From Bacteroidaceae bacterium (GTDB lineage: Bacteria > Bacteroidota > Bacteroidia > Bacteroidales > Bacteroidaceae): 50,914 bases of DNA. The notes beneath the pieces were generated by a model. That model made no database searches, was not told where the DNA came from, and was given only the letters and a program-made list of their open reading frames with translations. Of the stretch, positions 41,373 through 50,235 are shown piece by piece (position 1 is the stretch's first letter; the number at the start of each line of letters is the position of its first letter). The stretch is taken from assembly GCA_024398755.1 (NCBI GenBank), contig JAKSIQ010000010.1:1-50914 (forward strand), read 5' to 3'. The position numbers and the translations under genes were made by a program.

Positions 41373-41942
41373 ATGAAAGCTGGAAAAGAAACAAGCGCTT
41401 TGCTTATCCGCCCTGCCGTTGCCGACGATGCCCGCTTCATAGCAAGGAATATATTCCGGGCATTGCTGGTCGATGACCCGAATGAAGCCAGGGTAAATGT
41501 TCTGGAATCAATATGCCGCCGTGACGATACCCTATACAGCTGGAGGAACACAATAATTGCCATGTACAATGACAAATGTGCAGGCATACTCGTATCATAC
41601 GATGGTGCCAACTATCATGCCATGCGCGATATAACTTTTCCGCTCTTCCTTAATAGTGAAGACTACAGCGGGATGGACGATGAATGCCGTGCAGGTGAAA
41701 TGTACTGCGACTCTCTGGCCATTGAGCCGGAATTCCAGCACATGGGCATAGGGAGTGCCCTACTGGACATATTCCTCAAACGAAGCGCCGATGAAGGTCT
41801 GACTGCGACCATTGCCGTAGAACCGGACAACAGCGTTGCACGCAGGCTTTACGAATCGCGCGGCTTCCTGCATCAGGGCTGGATATCGCTTTTCGGACAC
41901 AAATACCTGCGTATGGCGGCAGGTGGCAAACTTACCTGGTAA
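41373..41942 (+). CDS. GNAT-family N-acetyltransferase
   Basis: A 189-residue acetyltransferase. The acetyl-CoA loop is LAIEPEFQHMGIGSALLDIFLKRSADEG near 112-139, followed by VEPDNSVARRLYESRGF near 145. The start IRPAVADDARFIARNIFRAL is also typical. The acceptor is unknown. A TAGTTTTG box at 41361-41368 lies only 12 bases before the first ATG, so the message may be leaderless or start slightly later. Convergent overlap of 11 bases with the GH5 gene. Confidence 0.85.
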   Translation: MKAGKETSALLIRPAVADDARFIARNIFRALLVDDPNEARVNVLESICRRDDTLYSWRNTIIAMYNDKCAGILVSYDGANYHAMRDITFPLFLNSEDYSGMDDECRAGEMYCDSLAIEPEFQHMGIGSALLDIFLKRSADEGLTATIAVEPDNSVARRLYESRGFLHQGWISLFGHKYLRMAAGGKLTW

Positions 41943-43029
41943 GGATTTCCAGCATGCGCGGGTCTTCCAACTGGTGGGTGCGGCTGTTCATGAAGCCGAA
42001 GCCGGAATCGTAATTCCACATGGTCCAGGCTATGCCAAGTTCGTCAAAGACCTGCACCATATCTGAAATCCAGTTGTACTTTTCTTCTTTGGGCGCAGTC
42101 TGATATACGCCCCATTCGCCGCAGAACAGAGGCAGGCGGTACTTGCGGGCCACCTTGACGGCATCGGCCATATCGGCCTTCAGCCTGTCGCGGTTCCATT
42201 CAACGCCTATGTAGTCCTTGACTACGGCCTTCTGCTTGTCTGTAAGACGGTCAAATTCATCCTGATGCACCATCTCACCTGGGTAATGCAGGGGGCCGGA
42301 GTAGTCTTTGTATTCGTTCCACGATGCCCTGTAATGGGTAAGCAGCATTGGATGGTAGTAGTGGAAACTCAGAATGATGTTTCTGTCGTGGCGGGGCACT
42401 TTCAGGTCCTTGAACGTGTCATAGCTCTGCATCATGTTCGAACCTATTACCAGCGTACGCTGCGGCTCACGGCTGCGCAGGGCCTTGTGCACCTTGGCAA
42501 TGAGTTCGTTCCACTGGTCGGCATCGGGTGCTACAGGTTCGTTCATGAATTCGTAGGCCACCCAATCGTTCGGGAAGCGTTTTAGCGAATCGGACAGTTC
42601 GAACCACATTTCAATAAGCCTGTCCTGGGCTTTGGGGTCATCGAACAGGGTGTTCTCCTTGCCCTCATTGGCCGCATTGAAGTAATGCGAACGGATAATG
42701 TGCAAATCGACAACCGCCCTCAGCTCATATTTGACACATAGGTCAAGCGAACGTGTAAGCAGGCTCCAGGCATCGGGCAGCTTGTTGCCCTGTTCGTCCC
42801 AGAACTGTTCTTCGTCAATGGGAATGCGCACATGGTCAAAGCCGAATTCCTTGAGCTGGCGGAAATCAGCCTCGGTCACACGCTGCTCGCGCATCTTGCC
42901 ACGTGCATAGCCCTGTGACAGCCAGTGGCTCATGTTGATGCCACGTTTCAACTCGAAATTGTTCTTTCTGACAGCAAAGGCCGGCATTGCCAGCAACACC
43001 GCCAGAACCATTGTCACTATTCGTTTCAT
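41932..43029 (-). CDS. Secreted glycoside hydrolase family 5 (cellulase-type)
   Basis: A 365-residue exported TIM-barrel glycosidase. Signal peptide MKRIVTMVLAVLLAMPAFA. The acid/base Glu lies in YEFMNEPVA near 164-172, the nucleophile Glu in FCGEWGVY near 309, and HVRIPID and VVDLHI give strands of the barrel. GH5 enzymes cut beta-glucans or mannans; the exact substrate is not readable. It is the last gene of the aromatic amino acid operon, nine bases after the Dabb gene, which is an odd position for a polysaccharide enzyme. Start at 43029 rather than 43038 because the signal peptide then begins with MKR. Confidence 0.88.
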   Translation of the reverse strand: MKRIVTMVLAVLLAMPAFAVRKNNFELKRGINMSHWLSQGYARGKMREQRVTEADFRQLKEFGFDHVRIPIDEEQFWDEQGNKLPDAWSLLTRSLDLCVKYELRAVVDLHIIRSHYFNAANEGKENTLFDDPKAQDRLIEMWFELSDSLKRFPNDWVAYEFMNEPVAPDADQWNELIAKVHKALRSREPQRTLVIGSNMMQSYDTFKDLKVPRHDRNIILSFHYYHPMLLTHYRASWNEYKDYSGPLHYPGEMVHQDEFDRLTDKQKAVVKDYIGVEWNRDRLKADMADAVKVARKYRLPLFCGEWGVYQTAPKEEKYNWISDMVQVFDELGIAWTMWNYDSGFGFMNSRTHQLEDPRMLEILTR

Positions 43030-43038
43030 TGTCTGCAA

Positions 43039-43422
43039 TTATTGTAGGGATACGTCCAGGCAGGTTCTGGATTTGATGTATGGTTTCAGCGCTCCGGCGC
43101 ATTTGAGATGCTCCGGGTGCTGGGAAAAGTTCTTGAGGGCTTCCTGGTTCTCAAAGACAATGTCGTACATGAAGTCGCAGTTTGACGACTCCAGCCTTCC
43201 TTCATACACCGCATCCATGCTGACAATTCCGGGAATCTTGTCTTTCAGCGTATAGAAGTCCAGGCAGGCCTCTTCAATTAAACCTGCCTTCCGGCTTTCT
43301 TCTATGGAATCGTTCAACGTCCACATGATTATGTGTCTGACATACTGATTCCGGCTGTTCCTGCCGCCCTGGCATCCGGCAAGCAGTGCTGTTGCCAACA
43401 ACAGATAAACTATTCTTTTCAT
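43039..43422 (-). CDS. Dabb-domain (stress-responsive A/B barrel) lipoprotein
   Basis: A 127-residue protein with a lipoprotein signal peptide (MKRIVYLLLATALLAGC; lipid Cys at 17). The rest is a small alpha/beta barrel: VRHIIMWTLNDS near 28, LKDKIPGI near 59, CDFMYDIVFENQEALKNFSQHPEH near 82-105. Cytosolic Dabb proteins are common; a lipid-anchored one is less so. Its start overlaps the DAHP synthase stop (ATGA). Function unknown. Confidence 0.82.
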   Translation of the reverse strand: MKRIVYLLLATALLAGCQGGRNSRNQYVRHIIMWTLNDSIEESRKAGLIEEACLDFYTLKDKIPGIVSMDAVYEGRLESSNCDFMYDIVFENQEALKNFSQHPEHLKCAGALKPYIKSRTCLDVSLQ

Positions 43423-44456
43423 ATCAGTCTGTCAGCGAGTTCAAGAATCAGCTGCTCCGTCTTCTCCCATCCAAGACATGGGTCGGTTATTGATTTTCCG
43501 TACACCGAAGTCTCGCCGCTCTTCTGAGCTCCGTCCTCAATGTAGGACTCTATCATCAGTCCCTTGACCATAGACCTTATGGAACTGTTGTGGTCCATGC
43601 TGTGTATGATTTCCTTGGCAATGCGGCCCTGCTCAAGATACTGCTTTCCTGAATTGGAGTGATTGCAGTCCACTATGACACCCGGATTGACTATTTCAGG
43701 ATTCGCCTTGAATGTGTCTGACAGATGAAGCAGGTCCTCATAATGATAATTTGAATGACTGGTGCCGTGGTTATCGACATATCCACGCAGAATGGCATGG
43801 GCATACGGGTTACCGGCGCTCTCCACTTCCCAGTTACGGTATATGAACATGTGCTTGCCCTGAGCGGCCTTTATGGAATTCATCATTACCGATATGTCTC
43901 CACCTGTAGGATTCTTCATTCCGACCGGAATGTCAAGTCCGCTTGCCACCAGACGGTGCTGCTGGTTCTCCACGCTCCTGGCACCTACAGCCACATACGA
44001 CAGCAGGTCTGACAGAAACACGTGATTCTCGGGATACAGCATCTCGTCGGCGCATGAGAAACCTGTCTCCATGATTGCCTTCAGATGCAGATGACGTATT
44101 GCAAACAGTCCCTTGAACATGTCGGGCGAAGCCAGCGGATTAGGCTGGTGAAGCATGCCCTTGTAGCCGGCACCCGTTGTTCTGGGCTTGTTGGTGTATA
44201 TTCTTGGAACAATGACAAGCTTTTCTTCGACCTTTTCCTGCACCTTGCGCAACCGGCCGATATAGTCCAGCACCGCATCTTCACGGTCTGCCGAACACGG
44301 GCCTATAATAAGCAGAATCTTGTCTGTTTCACCGCCCAGAACCTCTCTGATACGTTTGTCGTTTTCCGCCTTTGCCATCTGACCTTCTTCAGGCAGAGGA
44401 TACATTTCCTTTAGTTCCTGAGGGCTGAAAAGCTCCCGGTTGAATGTCATATTCAT
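43419..44456 (-). CDS. aroG: 3-deoxy-7-phosphoheptulonate (DAHP) synthase, AroF/G/H type
   Basis: First enzyme of the shikimate pathway: PEP + erythrose 4-phosphate to DAHP. The 345-residue barrel has LLIIGPCSADRED near 49-60, YTNKPRTTGAGYKGML near 87-102, VGARSVENQQHR near 158-169 and DCNHSNSGK near 263. It is of the class Ia type that in E. coli is feedback-inhibited by one aromatic amino acid; which one applies here cannot be told. Gap of 20 bases after tyrA. A start at the second ATG (MTFNRELF, 44450) is also possible. Confidence 0.93.
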   Translation of the reverse strand: MNMTFNRELFSPQELKEMYPLPEEGQMAKAENDKRIREVLGGETDKILLIIGPCSADREDAVLDYIGRLRKVQEKVEEKLVIVPRIYTNKPRTTGAGYKGMLHQPNPLASPDMFKGLFAIRHLHLKAIMETGFSCADEMLYPENHVFLSDLLSYVAVGARSVENQQHRLVASGLDIPVGMKNPTGGDISVMMNSIKAAQGKHMFIYRNWEVESAGNPYAHAILRGYVDNHGTSHSNYHYEDLLHLSDTFKANPEIVNPGVIVDCNHSNSGKQYLEQGRIAKEIIHSMDHNSSIRSMVKGLMIESYIEDGAQKSGETSVYGKSITDPCLGWEKTEQLILELADRLI

Positions 44457-44476
44457 ATTATCAGTATTTTAAATCC

Positions 44477-45322
44477 TTATTTTTCAAATAGTTTCCTTTT
44501 CAGTGACGATTCTTTCATAACCGATTTGAGCGTTTCCACATCGCCGTCGGCAATGGCCGTCTTCAGTTTCTCCATACCGCCCACAAACAGGTCAATCTGC
44601 CGGATCAGGACATCGCGGTTCAGAAGGAACAGCTCGCTCCACATTGTCTCGTTGATTGCCGCTATCCTGGTAAGGTCCCTGAATGAATCGCCCGAATACT
44701 TCGCCATCTCGGAAGTCTCGCGGCAGGTCATCAGCGATACGGCTACACAATGGGTCAGCTGGCTCAGGAAGCCTATCATCTCGTCATGCTCTTCGGGCGA
44801 CAGTTCCGATATCTTGCCAAAGCCCATTCTACGTCCCAGCTCCTTGCATCTTTCTATTGCCGACGGCGTGTTGGCCGCAGTCGGAGTAACCAGATAGTTG
44901 GCGCCTTTGAATACCGAGCAGTCACTGTTGCCCACGCCGGACCTCTCACGTCCCGCCATAGGGTGCGCGCCGATGAATTCCAGATCGGGTCTGAGCATGC
45001 GCTGGACCTCATAAACTACCGGTACTTTCACGCCCGACACATCGGTAATCAGAGTACCGGGAGCAATAAGGTCCTGATGTTCCCTTATCCATTCGACAAA
45101 AGTGTTCGGATATAGGCAGAACACTATCAGCCTGTATTTTGAGACGAAATCCTTATCCAACCGGACAGTGCCTTCGGTTATTATGCCTTTGTCAAGCGCA
45201 TATTCTATCGATTCCATGCTTCTGTCAATGGCACCAACCTGGAAGCCGGCTTTGGTAAGGGCTTCGGCATAACTGCCGCCTATGAGTCCCAGACCTACAA
45301 TCAGCACATTATCTTCTGTCAT
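44477..45322 (-). CDS. tyrA: Prephenate dehydrogenase
   Basis: Oxidatively decarboxylates prephenate to 4-hydroxyphenylpyruvate, the tyrosine branch. The 281-residue protein has the NAD-binding VLIVGLGLIGGSYAEAL at 6-22, ITDVSGVKVPV near 92, GAHPMAGRE near 118-126 and the helical C-terminal domain with QLTHCVAVSL near 190. There is no chorismate mutase and no ACT domain, so feedback by tyrosine must act elsewhere, for example at the leader. It overlaps aroA by 14 bases. Confidence 0.92.
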   Translation of the reverse strand: MTEDNVLIVGLGLIGGSYAEALTKAGFQVGAIDRSMESIEYALDKGIITEGTVRLDKDFVSKYRLIVFCLYPNTFVEWIREHQDLIAPGTLITDVSGVKVPVVYEVQRMLRPDLEFIGAHPMAGRERSGVGNSDCSVFKGANYLVTPTAANTPSAIERCKELGRRMGFGKISELSPEEHDEMIGFLSQLTHCVAVSLMTCRETSEMAKYSGDSFRDLTRIAAINETMWSELFLLNRDVLIRQIDLFVGGMEKLKTAIADGDVETLKSVMKESSLKRKLFEK

Positions 45323-46517
45323 ATCCTATACCAAGTTCTGTCAATACTTCAAAATAATCAGGAAAGCTCTTGCTGACAGCTTCAGCACCGTCAATTGAGC
45401 CTGTAAAAACCGTGAGAAGCGGCACCAGCGCCATAACCAGACGGTGGTCGTTATGGCCATTCAGCGTCCTTGAAGGAGCGTGAAGCTGTGGGGCCGATAT
45501 ATCGACCTCATTCTCAGACACACGCGCCTCAACGCCGAACGCCTCAAGTTCTGACACCATATCCCCTACCCGGTCACTTTCCTTGATGGCCAGACGACGG
45601 GTTCCGGTAATGCGTCCCTTCCCGTTCAGTACGGCAAGAGTGAAGAGCACGGGGCCCAGGTCTATGTTCTCGGAAATGTCAACTTGTCCCTCGTTCACAA
45701 GCCTGAACATCATCTCACGACAGACACGGTCGCCCTGCGCCGAATCGCCCCTCAATCCCGATATGTCCACTTTGTTGCCGTCAATGAAATTGTATATCTC
45801 AAGATAGGCGGCATTTGTCCAGTCGCCCTCCACCTTTGCCGATGCGGGAAGTGAGTAATGCTGCCCGCCTGGAATATTGAGCTGACGTCCGCCCTGCCAC
45901 TCCAGCCGTATTCCGGCCTGGCTGAGCACGTCCTGCGTAATGTCCAGATATCCCCTGCTGACCGGTTCGTTCTCCAAGCGTATGCAGCTGTCACCGGCAC
46001 ACAACGGCAACGCCATCATGAGACCGGTCAGATACTGGCTGCTGGTCGATGCATCCAGCATGAAGTCGCCCGGCTCCAGACGTCCTGACATGACTATTCC
46101 ATCGGTGTCATACCGGAAACTGACCTTGGAAAGCGTTTTGACGTAAGGCGCGATGCCACGCTCCAGAAGACGGTCGCTGCCGGTAATCAGGAACTCAGTC
46201 CCATTGGCGGCCAAGGCCAGCGCCAGAGGAATGATAAAGCGCATTGTAGATCCGCTCTCGCGGCATGGCAGGACAATTCTGCTGCCCGGCAGCAAATCAC
46301 GGCGAGTGCCGAATACCGCGCACTTGCCATCGTACCCGCATTCGAACCCGAGAGCACGCAGGCAGTCCACCGTGGCAAGTATGTCCTGCGACGGAGCAAG
46401 GCCATCCACACGTCCGCAGCTCAGGGCAGCGGCTATCAGCAGCCTGTGCGCGTAGCTCTTGGAGGGCGGGGCCTGAACGGTCCCCACTGCATTGCTTTTA
46501 CCAAACGTCAGTCTCAT
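45309..46517 (-). CDS. aroA: 3-phosphoshikimate 1-carboxyvinyltransferase (EPSP synthase)
   Basis: Joins PEP to shikimate 3-phosphate. The 402-residue protein has PPSKSYAHR near 17-25, the RESGSTMRF motif near 91-99, STSSQYLTGLMMALP near 158-172 and the C-terminal KESDRVGDMVSELEAFG near 311. It is slightly shorter than E. coli AroA (427). The start at 46517 overlaps the aroQ stop as ATGA; a longer form from 46535 adds six residues. Confidence 0.94.
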   Translation of the reverse strand: MRLTFGKSNAVGTVQAPPSKSYAHRLLIAAALSCGRVDGLAPSQDILATVDCLRALGFECGYDGKCAVFGTRRDLLPGSRIVLPCRESGSTMRFIIPLALALAANGTEFLITGSDRLLERGIAPYVKTLSKVSFRYDTDGIVMSGRLEPGDFMLDASTSSQYLTGLMMALPLCAGDSCIRLENEPVSRGYLDITQDVLSQAGIRLEWQGGRQLNIPGGQHYSLPASAKVEGDWTNAAYLEIYNFIDGNKVDISGLRGDSAQGDRVCREMMFRLVNEGQVDISENIDLGPVLFTLAVLNGKGRITGTRRLAIKESDRVGDMVSELEAFGVEARVSENEVDISAPQLHAPSRTLNGHNDHRLVMALVPLLTVFTGSIDGAEAVSKSFPDYFEVLTELGIGYDRR

Positions 46518-46951
46518 CGGTTCAAATGACTGCAAAGAATATCAATCGCTTCCAGATAACCGTCTATGCCCTTGCCTGACACCGTAGCGATGCACGATTC
46601 CCTGATATAGCTTACCTGACGGAAAGCTTCACGTGATGACACGTCCGAGATATGCACCTCGACCGTGGGAATGCGCGTAGCCTTCAGCGCATCGGCAATT
46701 GCAATGCTGGTGTGGGTGTATGCGCCGGGGTTGAACACCAGACCGTCCACCTTGTCAAAGAAAGCCTGCTGGATCATATCCACAAGGTCACCTTCGTGGT
46801 TGGACTGCAGGATCCGGCAGCCGATGCCTTTTCCGGCAGCATGGCTCTCCGTACGGCGGCACAGTTCGTCATAGTTCTCAGAACCGTATATCTCCGGTTC
46901 ACGTATTCCCAACATATTTATATTGGGGCCGTTCAGTACAAGTATGTTCAT
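46514..46951 (-). CDS. aroQ: 3-dehydroquinate dehydratase, type II
   Basis: Dehydrates 3-dehydroquinate to 3-dehydroshikimate. The 145-residue small protein has the type II signature LNGPNINMLGIREPEIYG at 5-22 (with the catalytic Tyr), QSNHEGDLVD near 49-58, NPGAYTHTSIAIADAL near 74 and VEVHISD near 97 with the catalytic His. Three bases separate it from aroC. Confidence 0.95.
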   Translation of the reverse strand: MNILVLNGPNINMLGIREPEIYGSENYDELCRRTESHAAGKGIGCRILQSNHEGDLVDMIQQAFFDKVDGLVFNPGAYTHTSIAIADALKATRIPTVEVHISDVSSREAFRQVSYIRESCIATVSGKGIDGYLEAIDILCSHLNR

Positions 46952-46954
46952 GTG

Positions 46955-48043
46955 TTATCTCAAGAAATCCTTACCGTATCTGATGGCAAGCATGTCGCAC
47001 AGGACAATGGCTGTCATGCTTGACACCACTATGCATATACGCCTTATGATGGCCGGATCGTGACGTCCGTTTATGCGGAGTTTCGCAGGCTGTCCGCTGA
47101 GCATGTCCACCGTATCCTGTTCCTTCGAAATGGAAGGAGTCGGCTTGACTGCACAGTTGAACACCACCGGCATTCCGTTGGACATGCCGCCGTTTATTCC
47201 GCCGTTGTTATTTGACAATGTGACTGTCTTTCCACCTTCAACAGTCCACGCATCGTTGAGTTCGGACCCTGTGCCATCGGCAAATCCGAAACCAAGGCCG
47301 AACTCCACGCCCTTGATGCCGCCAATGGCGAATACGGCCTTGGATATGCAGCCTTCGAGCGAATCGAACCACGGTTCTCCTATTCCGGCATTCAGGCCGA
47401 TGATGGCGGTCTGTATCTTTCCGCCTATTGAATCGCCGCTCCTGCGGGCTTCGTCAATCTTCTCTGTCATTTTCTTTCCGGCCGCATCGTCTATCACGGG
47501 GAAAGTCTTGGCGTTCAGGGACGCTATCTGGGCCGCAAAGTCGGTGAATGCGGAATCATCGATCCCGCCGCACTGCATTATGTGGGTGGCAAGGCTGATG
47601 CCCTTGCGTTCCAGAGCCTTGATAGCCAATGCTCCGGCAGCCACTATGCCTGCTGTGATACGGCCGCTGAAATGGCCGCCGCCACGGTAGTCCTCGAAGC
47701 CCGCATAGCGGACATGAGCCACGTAATCGGCATGCGAGGGACGCGGCAGGAAGCGTATGCCTTCATAGTCGGTGCTGCGTACGTTGGTGTTCGGGATGAG
47801 TATGGTGACGGGTGCGCCGGTGGTCATGCCGTTGAACACGCCGCTTACAATACGGAAATCGTCGGGCTCGACGCGCGCTGTATCGGTGATGCCCGAAGGC
47901 CTGCGCTTTGAGAGTTGCGACGCAACGAAACTTTCATCGACCGGAATACCTGCAGCCAGACCGTCAAGAGTGGCGCATATCATCTCACCGTGCGATTCCC
48001 CGCTCAGGGTCAGAATGACGCTCTTACCTATGCTGTTGCTCAT
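46955..48043 (-). CDS. aroC: Chorismate synthase
   Basis: Makes chorismate from EPSP with reduced FMN. Signatures in 362 residues: LSGESHGEMICATLDGLAAG near 13-32, RRPSG near 47, the RPSHADY segment near 100, YRGGGHFSGR near 120-129 (conserved His and Arg) and GGINGGMSNGMPV near 279. Length is normal. It overlaps aroB by 20 bases. Confidence 0.95.
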   Translation of the reverse strand: MSNSIGKSVILTLSGESHGEMICATLDGLAAGIPVDESFVASQLSKRRPSGITDTARVEPDDFRIVSGVFNGMTTGAPVTILIPNTNVRSTDYEGIRFLPRPSHADYVAHVRYAGFEDYRGGGHFSGRITAGIVAAGALAIKALERKGISLATHIMQCGGIDDSAFTDFAAQIASLNAKTFPVIDDAAGKKMTEKIDEARRSGDSIGGKIQTAIIGLNAGIGEPWFDSLEGCISKAVFAIGGIKGVEFGLGFGFADGTGSELNDAWTVEGGKTVTLSNNNGGINGGMSNGMPVVFNCAVKPTPSISKEQDTVDMLSGQPAKLRINGRHDPAIIRRICIVVSSMTAIVLCDMLAIRYGKDFLR

Positions 48044-49055
48044 TTTTTCTATTGCTTATAATTTGTTTCAGTTCTTCCTGCGTAAAGTTACGGAATTCAA
48101 AGCTTCCTATCGCACTTACCCATACGGCTGTCACGGCCGACGAGGTGGCTTTCTTGTCATGGCTGACGAACTCCGAGAGGACGGCCCCGTCGAAGCTGTC
48201 CCACAGCGGCAGGCCGTACTTTTCAAGGGCTGCACCTATCTGCTGCCTTGCGCTGCCGTCTGACATGTACATCATGCCTGCTGCCACGCATTCGCCGTGA
48301 TACATGGCGCCCGCGGCGGCCGATTCTATGGCGTGGCCTATGGTGTGGCCGAAATTCAGGACCTTGCGCAGGCCTTTTTCGTACGGGTCGTTCTGCACCA
48401 CATCGAGCTTGATGCCCAAGGCACCGGCTATCATGCCGCAGAGTTCCGTGCGGTCGCCGTTCCAGGCACAGATGCTCTCAAAAAGGTTCCGGTCCGATGT
48501 GGCTGCCATCTTTATCATCTCAGCCATGCCCTCGGCAAACACTCTGGGCGGCAGCGTGTCAAGACACTCAGGATCGACAATGACTTTCGATGGGTTGTGG
48601 AACGCGCCGACAATGTTCTTCACGCCATGGAAATTGATGGCAGTCTTGCCGCCGATTGACGAATCGACCTGCGAGAGCAGTGTTGTGGGTACGCTGTAGA
48701 AGTTTATTCCACGCATGTAGCACGAGGCGGCAAAGCCGCACAGGTCGCCTACCATTCCGCCGCCCACGGCCACAATAGCGTCCTTGCGTGAGAAACGGTG
48801 TTCCACAAGACAGGAAATAACGGTTTCCAGACCGTCCATGGTTTTGGTCTGTTCTCCTGCCTTCAGAGTCAGGATATGGCTTCCTGCAAAGGCATCGGCC
48901 ACCGTCCCGGCATACCTGGCAGGTACGCCATCGTCAGTTACGACAAGAACCTTGCGGCCGGACAGGTCAATCAGACTGCCTATTCTGCCAATCGAACCGG
49001 CTTCGACCACTATGTCGTAGCCTTTCCCACTTTCGGAATCGAATCTGAGTATCAT
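48024..49055 (-). CDS. aroB: 3-dehydroquinate synthase
   Basis: Cyclises DAHP to 3-dehydroquinate using NAD+ and a metal. The 343-residue protein shows VVTDDGVPARY near 39, AVGGGMVGDLCGFAAS near 96-111, YSVPTTLLSQVDSSIGGKTAIN near 121-142 and FAEGMAEMIK near 173, with the metal histidine in LNFGHTIGHAIE near 237-247. It begins inside the pheA stop codon (ATGA overlap). Confidence 0.95.
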   Translation of the reverse strand: MILRFDSESGKGYDIVVEAGSIGRIGSLIDLSGRKVLVVTDDGVPARYAGTVADAFAGSHILTLKAGEQTKTMDGLETVISCLVEHRFSRKDAIVAVGGGMVGDLCGFAASCYMRGINFYSVPTTLLSQVDSSIGGKTAINFHGVKNIVGAFHNPSKVIVDPECLDTLPPRVFAEGMAEMIKMAATSDRNLFESICAWNGDRTELCGMIAGALGIKLDVVQNDPYEKGLRKVLNFGHTIGHAIESAAAGAMYHGECVAAGMMYMSDGSARQQIGAALEKYGLPLWDSFDGAVLSEFVSHDKKATSSAVTAVWVSAIGSFEFRNFTQEELKQIISNRKNEQQHR

Positions 49056-50152
49056 ATTTTCTGATGTCTGTAAGATCCGACAAGACGCAGATTGTCACAT
49101 ACGGTCTTCATCTGACGGAGCAGTTCCTTTCCGTTTTCTCCATTCACATCGCCCTCAAGTTCCGCAAAGAAGTAGTGATTCCAGTCAGGCCCGTATGCCG
49201 GACGGCTGTGGATATAGCTCATGTTGTATCCGTGCGAACCTATAGTGTTCAATGCTTTGGCCAGAGCCCCCGCCTCGTTGCGGACAGCAAATACAAGTAT
49301 GAAACGTGTGTCGTGTCCCGGAGTCTTGAGGCTGTTCATGGAGCGCGAAAACACTGCGAATCGGGTCTGATTCTGATGAGACGTGTTGATTTGACGTGCC
49401 ATCACATCCAATCCGTAAATCGATGCAGTCTCTTCAGAGGCGATAGCCCCTACCGTCCTGTCGCCCATCTCGGAAACAGCCTTTGCCGCATGGGCCGTGC
49501 TGTTTGTCTCCTTGATGGCAATGGAATTCCTGCTCAGGAACTCGGCAGACTGTCTGATGGCCTGAGGATGGCTTATTACGGTATTGATATCCTTCAATTC
49601 AGCACCCTTGACACCGAGCAGGTTCTGGGTAATGTTCATGTCCAGAATCGAGTTGATGTAAAGGTCACCATGATATGCAAGGTCAAGCACAGTCCCGACA
49701 TCGCCCGCAAAACTGTTTTCTATAGGCAGTATTGCCACATCGACATCGCCATTGACACAGGCCGAGTATGTTCCGGCAAAATCAGAATAAGGTACGGTCT
49801 CAGCCTCGGGGAATGCCTTTTGTGCGGCAATGTGGGCGAATGCGCCTGGAGCTCCGCAATATGCTATTTTCATCCCCTTGAAGATACGCCTCTGGTAGTC
49901 CTTGGAAAGATCCATCAGATGCTTCTGGAAAAGGACGTAAAACTCCCGCTTTTCAGGATCGTCTATCAGTTCGCCGGCATTTTCCATCTTGGCCCGTTCA
50001 CGCGTGTCGTCAATGATGCAGAGGCCGTTTCTTTTCTTGTACTCTGCAACATCACGGCATTGTTGCATACGCTGTTCAAACAGTTCAGCCATCTGAACGT
50101 CTATTTCATTGATGGCCTTGCGTGCTTTGTCAAGTTCATTGTCCTGTCCCAT
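49052..50152 (-). CDS. pheA: Chorismate mutase-prephenate dehydratase (P-protein)
   Basis: A bifunctional enzyme for the phenylalanine branch: chorismate to prephenate to phenylpyruvate. Of 366 residues, about 1-90 are an AroQ-type chorismate mutase (ELDKARKAINEIDVQMAELF), about 96-275 the prephenate dehydratase (YCGAPGAFAHIAA, LPIENSFAGDVG, and NQTRFAVFSR with the T-R-F signature), and about 283-366 an ACT domain for Phe feedback (GALAKALNTIGSHGYNMSYIHSRP). The start at 50152 (MGQDNELD) follows the leader terminator; the longer frame to 50239 runs through that hairpin. First enzyme gene of the operon. Confidence 0.94.
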   Translation of the reverse strand: MGQDNELDKARKAINEIDVQMAELFEQRMQQCRDVAEYKKRNGLCIIDDTRERAKMENAGELIDDPEKREFYVLFQKHLMDLSKDYQRRIFKGMKIAYCGAPGAFAHIAAQKAFPEAETVPYSDFAGTYSACVNGDVDVAILPIENSFAGDVGTVLDLAYHGDLYINSILDMNITQNLLGVKGAELKDINTVISHPQAIRQSAEFLSRNSIAIKETNSTAHAAKAVSEMGDRTVGAIASEETASIYGLDVMARQINTSHQNQTRFAVFSRSMNSLKTPGHDTRFILVFAVRNEAGALAKALNTIGSHGYNMSYIHSRPAYGPDWNHYFFAELEGDVNGENGKELLRQMKTVCDNLRLVGSYRHQKI

Positions 50153-50160
50153 ACTGTATC

Positions 50161-50198
50161 TAAAAAAAATGAGGCTCCCCAAACTTGGACAGCCTCTT
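50161..50198 (-). terminator. Leader terminator (attenuator hairpin) before pheA
   Basis: On the minus strand GAGGCTGTCC (50196-50187), loop AAGTTT, GGGGAGCCTC (50180-50171): ten positions with a single mismatch and one G-T pair, then A and eight T (50169-50162). It lies nine bases before the pheA ATG, so it must be read through for the operon to be expressed. Confidence 0.85.
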
Positions 50199-50235
50199 AT
50201 ATGTTTCGTATTCCTGTTGTTAACCGCACACGTTT

